A stretch of DNA of 64,000 nt from Castanea sativa (taxonomy: Eukaryota > Streptophyta > Magnoliopsida > Fagales > Fagaceae): contig NC_134016.1 in assembly GCF_040712315.1 (NCBI RefSeq), forward strand, positions 50,178,986 to 50,242,985, given 5' to 3'. The position numbers and the translations under genes were made by a program. Numbering within the stretch: the stretch's first letter is position 1; every line of letters begins with the position of its first letter. Of the stretch, positions 59,699 to 64,000 are shown piece by piece. Below the pieces are notes generated by a model. It saw only the letters and a list, made by a program, of their open reading frames with translations. It had not been told where the DNA came from and searched no databases.

Positions 59699-62600
59699 CT
59701 AGTCGTTGGCAAGAGCCTTGTAGCTCAAAAACACCAAGAAACATACAAGAAATATGAAAGAAACACTTACATTTAACAGTCCATGGTATATATCTAACCA
59801 GTAAGAAGGAAAGACAGATGCAATGAACTCCTCATCCTCCAAGTATATTTGCAAATTCTTGGACTTCATTAAAAACCTAACTGCTTTCTCATTAAATTCC
59901 AGAACGAAGGCCAGCTTGATCAGTTCAGAGAGAGCACCAATATGATCACAGTTCTCCCATAACACACCCTCAGATATTGCTTCAGAAAAATATGTAGCAT
60001 ATTCAATTTGATTCTCATATCCACTAGACCTGTTGAACTTCTGTGTGAAAAACTTTGAAGACTCTCTTTCCCAGCATATCATTCGGCTTGCTCTCGCATT
60101 CACGATCTCCCCTGAAGAAAGTGATAAACTGTAGTTTACAGTTATTGGTTCAACTATCTCAAGGAAAGTAGTATTCAGAAGCCCTCGGATAATTTCATGC
60201 CTCCTTTCAGCTTCCATTTTCATCACAGGATTTGCTAGAAAACCAAGGATGAGTGTAACCAGATATTTTGTAATCAAATTCTCCTTTGGATTCACCTGAT
60301 TGAGTTGAGCAACATCCACTGTTTGTGATTCTTCCTTCTCTACAGACTCGGATATAGTGCAAACACCAATCTTCCGGTAAATATCAAACAACTTCATCTG
60401 AGGTAAAGATGGCTTGCTTGGCTGAGGGTACCATACAAATAGAGATTGAGCAGAAAACCGTTCGAAAAGATCTTTCAGCTGAAGATCATCAGCAATAAAA
60501 ACATCATGCTTGTTGAACAGAAAAACTGCATCTGAGCCAGAAGCAACCGGCAATTTCACCAGCTTCTCAGTGATAGTTTTCTCCGTTTTTTCACCCCAGT
60601 GCTTCAAAATATACCCCCAGAACTTAAGACAGTCATCATGTGACAATCGACGTCCTGAACTTTCCCAAACCTCCCAAAGCTTACAATAATCGGAAACTGA
60701 AGGATTGCGTTTAACATGGAAAGCACGTGAGAAGAAGTTGAGTAAATTTTGCTCATAATATTTGTCAAGAACTTTCAGCTGCGAACTGAAGAGACCATGC
60801 TTGTCATGCAGAACACATTCACAGGGGCTGACCCACTCTCCTTTCTTATTTCCATATGGGATCCATATCCCTTTTGTAAGATCACTATCATTCTCCCAAT
60901 TACATAGACTCAAGTAAGTATATATACGAACTATAGTAGGGAATTGGACATGGAATTCGAGGTGCCTGGCAATCAATGAACATCCGTCTTCAACATCAAG
61001 GGTGACTCCTATTGCCTTGAGTTCATCTTTGTACAGTGTAATATTAGAACCATAAAAATCTACATCAATAAAAGGTCCATCTGTCCGCTCCAAATAAGAG
61101 CCCCACCTAGGATCGAACAATAAGCACTTTTCTGGAGGTCTATAACCTTTAGTGGTCTTCAACCATTTCCGAGAATTTTGTTTTAAGAAAGGATCTGGAA
61201 AGGAGTAATTCACTCCTTGGATTAAAACACGTATGCATTGCAGCAATGAAAACACATTTTCATCAGTTATCTGAGCAGTATCCAAGGGAAAGTGAAGACC
61301 AGCTGCAACAAACTTCACACCATCTTTAAATTCAACAACAACTCCCATGCTCTTCAGCTCTTCCTTGTATAAATGAATGTCCTTGCCATAGTAGTTGTCA
61401 CTATCATCTAAGAAAGGGAGGTCAATAGTAATTGGTAAAACTGAATGCCAATCTGGCCCAAAAAGAATGCAGTCTCTTGGAGATCTTTTATCACCACACC
61501 TAGTCTGCAACCACTTAAGGTCACGGATGTTTTTCTCAAGATCTGGAGGAAACATAAAAGGACTATCTTTTAGCTGTCTGTGACATGAAAGAAAAGAGAG
61601 AACAATTTCTTTAGTCATGAAGGATGCCTCCAGCTTGAATTTGTCAGAAAATTCTTTTACCGCCTCCTCAAAATCCACCTTCACCCCAGTTTGCTTCAAC
61701 TCGTTTCTGTAAGAGAAGATACAGCTTCCATGGAAATCATGATCAATCAATGCAAAACCTTCAAAAACCTGAAGAATGCAAACCCATTGAGGGTCAAACA
61801 AGAAACATTCTCCCGGAGGTTTGTACCCAAGATTCGTCTTAAAGCATTTCACACCTCTCAACGCCTGAACAAGTTTGTTGGATGATCCTAGACGTCGCAT
61901 ACATTCCAGTATCAAAAGAATCGCCTCAGCTGTCAGAGTTGAGCTTAACGGAGATTTTAAGTGGTCTACAACAAGCTTATAACAATCACTGAAGCCAATT
62001 ACAACACCAAGCGACTTGAGTTCCTCTCTAAAAGAAAGGATTTCCTCCCCAAAGTAATCTAGATCAATAAAGGGGATGCTACTGATTTGTGATGCAGTTT
62101 TCCATTCCTCATCAAACAAAACAGCTTCAACTGGAGACCTGTCACCACAGCATGTCCTTATCCATCTCTTATCCTTGATACTGTTGATGAACTCATCCTG
62201 AGGGAGAAACTTTTCCCTCAAAAATCTGATGAAATTTAGTACAGACAGCACTTGATCACTACTTAAAGTGGAGTATTCTGTGAAAGACATAAGATGCTTT
62301 CCAATAAATTCACATGCTTCTCCATACTCAGACATGACTCCAAGTTTCTTCAACTCCTCCTTATACTCATTTAATTCATCACCATAAAAACTTAGATCAA
62401 GCAATGGAATATCAACAAGCACGGATCCATTCTGCAAAATTTTTCCCAACGAAGAGGAAAGCATGAATGAATGTGAAGGTGGCCGGTAACCAGGACGGCC
62501 ACTAGTAGTAATTTTCAGCCAGCTACCTTCCTTTATGCATTTCAAGAACTTCTCAGGAATGTAAATTTCTCTACGTTTCAGATTCCGAATCCAATCCAAC

Positions 62601-64000
62601 AGCAAGAATGCATTTTGCTTGGTGAGTGGTGATGATACCGTAGGAATTGCAGCATTAGGAGGAGATATGTAAGGGATATCAGACGCTACAACATGAGTTT
62701 TAAGGAACTCCAAGAGTCTTTCTCCAGAGGCATATTCACCGGCAAAATAGCCTGGTAACAAGTAGTCTTCTGCTAACTCAACGTAGCCTTCATTTGTCCA
62801 TGGATTTGAACCAATCAATCCCACCCATTTGCTTCCGTTGGCTGGGACAAGAACCCTTGTCCTGTGTCTCTGTAAATTACCATAGTTATCCACAAGTGGC
62901 ATAGAATCACATAAATCACCAACCTCCTGATGGGAAAGAAAAGACTTTTGAAGCGAGTGGTACAAGAAGTGAACAAAGGCAATAGCAAGCTTCTGGCAAC
63001 TATTGAGATAATTGTTAAGGTGAACTGCATATTCATAGACGCTCATAGCACCAACGTTCACATGATCTCGTAGCCACTCCAACACCGTCTCCCTCTTAGA
63101 GAAGAACTGGATAGCTTCTTGTGTGCTTTTCGGCCAAAAAAAGTAATTGGCTGAACATTTGAATTCCTTGTTCCAATCAATCAGCCATGAGATATGATTA
63201 GGATGACGGGATAAGAACACCACTCTGTCACGATTGAAATGCACGGATTCATATATGCTACACAAAGACACATCGCCATAAAGATCAACATATTTTATTA
63301 GTTGTATGTACTTCATGTCGGTAGAGTCAAATTTGGACTTCCAGTTATCTGCAACAAATAGCAAAAGCTCCAAGTACACGTCCTCTGACACTCCTTCAAC
63401 AAGTTTAGAACTTTGGATGCACTTTGCATACCATTCGTTGTTGACTAGTTCCACACCCAAAAAATTTAATATGTAATCATATTCTGCTCTATCAAATGAG
63501 GAGCTCAAAATGTACTTTCCATGTGATGAAAGATGAAACAAATTCACCTTTTGCTCCCTTGCCTTCTCCAGAATGGTCCAGAAAGCAGGCATAAGCCTAC
63601 CAACTTCATGAGGTTTATGAAAGATCCTCTGCTGTGTGTAAGACTCGCTTGGAAGAATATTTTCTTCAAGAAGCTTTGATTTGATGGATTCCTTGACAAC
63701 ATTCAACATTTGATAAGAAGAGCTGTCGATGGGAATGAACCTGAACATGGAAGCCAAACTAGACACTGGAGCATTTTCAGAATTTTTAACTAGTGAAACA
63801 AACGCATTGATAAAAGCTGAGGGCACGCAATCAAGAATCCCTTGGTTCCACTTGTTGTCCAAGAGAATTGTTTCCCTTGATGAGGCAAGAAGAAAATCTG
63901 CCTGAATTATGAAGGGAAAGTTGGTAAACATCTCTGTGGGAAGAAATGCATAGATACCAGGTGAGCTCGATTCCCTATGGAGGCGCTCTTCAAAAGGAAA
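59699..64000 (-). CDS. copy D: NO VEIN/sacsin-like protein, exon 3 only (partial at window edge)
   Basis: Exon 3 is open from 64000, with 23 in-frame codons ahead of the Met at 63931, to a stop at 59699-59701. The start of exon 3 and exons 1 and 2 lie beyond the window. The whole module array and C-terminus match C closely. At the position where A and C end with SVFPSD and a stop, D has Tyr-Trp (TAC TGG), so the frame continues. Unspliced, it adds 40 residues after Pro-Ser, including a hydrophobic run (VSFIFLVCFLVFLSY). If the conserved GTAAGTG donor at 59770-59769 is used, the tail would instead come from a downstream exon that I could not identify. No frameshift seen. Confidence 0.8.
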   Translation of the reverse strand, partial: FPFEERLHRESSSPGIYAFLPTEMFTNFPFIIQADFLLASSRETILLDNKWNQGILDCVPSAFINAFVSLVKNSENAPVSSLASMFRFIPIDSSSYQMLNVVKESIKSKLLEENILPSESYTQQRIFHKPHEVGRLMPAFWTILEKAREQKVNLFHLSSHGKYILSSSFDRAEYDYILNFLGVELVNNEWYAKCIQSSKLVEGVSEDVYLELLLFVADNWKSKFDSTDMKYIQLIKYVDLYGDVSLCSIYESVHFNRDRVVFLSRHPNHISWLIDWNKEFKCSANYFFWPKSTQEAIQFFSKRETVLEWLRDHVNVGAMSVYEYAVHLNNYLNSCQKLAIAFVHFLYHSLQKSFLSHQEVGDLCDSMPLVDNYGNLQRHRTRVLVPANGSKWVGLIGSNPWTNEGYVELAEDYLLPGYFAGEYASGERLLEFLKTHVVASDIPYISPPNAAIPTVSSPLTKQNAFLLLDWIRNLKRREIYIPEKFLKCIKEGSWLKITTSGRPGYRPPSHSFMLSSSLGKILQNGSVLVDIPLLDLSFYGDELNEYKEELKKLGVMSEYGEACEFIGKHLMSFTEYSTLSSDQVLSVLNFIRFLREKFLPQDEFINSIKDKRWIRTCCGDRSPVEAVLFDEEWKTASQISSIPFIDLDYFGEEILSFREELKSLGVVIGFSDCYKLVVDHLKSPLSSTLTAEAILLILECMRRLGSSNKLVQALRGVKCFKTNLGYKPPGECFLFDPQWVCILQVFEGFALIDHDFHGSCIFSYRNELKQTGVKVDFEEAVKEFSDKFKLEASFMTKEIVLSFLSCHRQLKDSPFMFPPDLEKNIRDLKWLQTRCGDKRSPRDCILFGPDWHSVLPITIDLPFLDDSDNYYGKDIHLYKEELKSMGVVVEFKDGVKFVAAGLHFPLDTAQITDENVFSLLQCIRVLIQGVNYSFPDPFLKQNSRKWLKTTKGYRPPEKCLLFDPRWGSYLERTDGPFIDVDFYGSNITLYKDELKAIGVTLDVEDGCSLIARHLEFHVQFPTIVRIYTYLSLCNWENDSDLTKGIWIPYGNKKGEWVSPCECVLHDKHGLFSSQLKVLDKYYEQNLLNFFSRAFHVKRNPSVSDYCKLWEVWESSGRRLSHDDCLKFWGYILKHWGEKTEKTITEKLVKLPVASGSDAVFLFNKHDVFIADDLQLKDLFERFSAQSLFVWYPQPSKPSLPQMKLFDIYRKIGVCTISESVEKEESQTVDVAQLNQVNPKENLITKYLVTLILGFLANPVMKMEAERRHEIIRGLLNTTFLEIVEPITVNYSLSLSSGEIVNARASRMICWERESSKFFTQKFNRSSGYENQIEYATYFSEAISEGVLWENCDHIGALSELIKLAFVLEFNEKAVRFLMKSKNLQIYLEDEEFIASVFPSYWLDIYHGLLNVSVSFIFLVCFLVFLSYKALAND

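Overview
The window looks like nuclear DNA of a eudicot plant, probably a woody one. It is AT-rich, has large GT-AG introns, and is crowded with Helitrons, hAT-like elements, PIF/Tourist-like MITEs and microsatellites. The species cannot be fixed from the sequence alone.

The dominant structure is a head-to-tail tandem array on the minus strand of four copies of one gene, called here A (6286-18231), B (24331-34229), C (45456-57451) and D (59699 to beyond the right edge). The product is a very large NO VEIN/sacsin-like protein with an N-terminal GHKL (Hsp90/histidine-kinase type) ATP-binding fold. All complete copies share one architecture: exon 1 of 162 nt, exon 2 of 211 nt and one giant exon 3 of 4754 nt in A and C. 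The two short exons and the start of exon 3 together build the ATP-binding motifs. A and C encode 1708 residues. B is cut to 899 residues by a deletion with microhomology at its ends. D is open to the window edge and has lost the usual stop codon.

To the left, 1-4235 holds a CT microsatellite, a solo-LTR-like segment, a hAT-like element and a 152-bp tandem duplication. A small three-exon plus-strand gene (4236-5359) encodes a 302-residue glutamate-rich protein with a possible N-myristoylation signal. It is convergent with copy A.

The introns and spacers of A, B and C are paralogous to each other, so each pair acts as an empty-site control for insertions. This allows several mobile elements to be delimited with target-site duplications: a Helitron in intron 2 of B, a Harbinger-like element in intron 2 of C, a hAT-like element with a nested Helitron in the B-C spacer, nested hAT-like elements near 35.2-37.1 kb, and a series of MITEs. 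The A-B and B-C spacers also carry exon-like remnants of an unrelated, unidentified minus-strand gene that was co-duplicated with the array.

The main biological picture is a recent, still evolving cluster of NO VEIN-like ATPase genes shaped by unequal exchange, deletion and transposon insertion. I saw no tRNA, rRNA, CRISPR array or bacterial-type feature.
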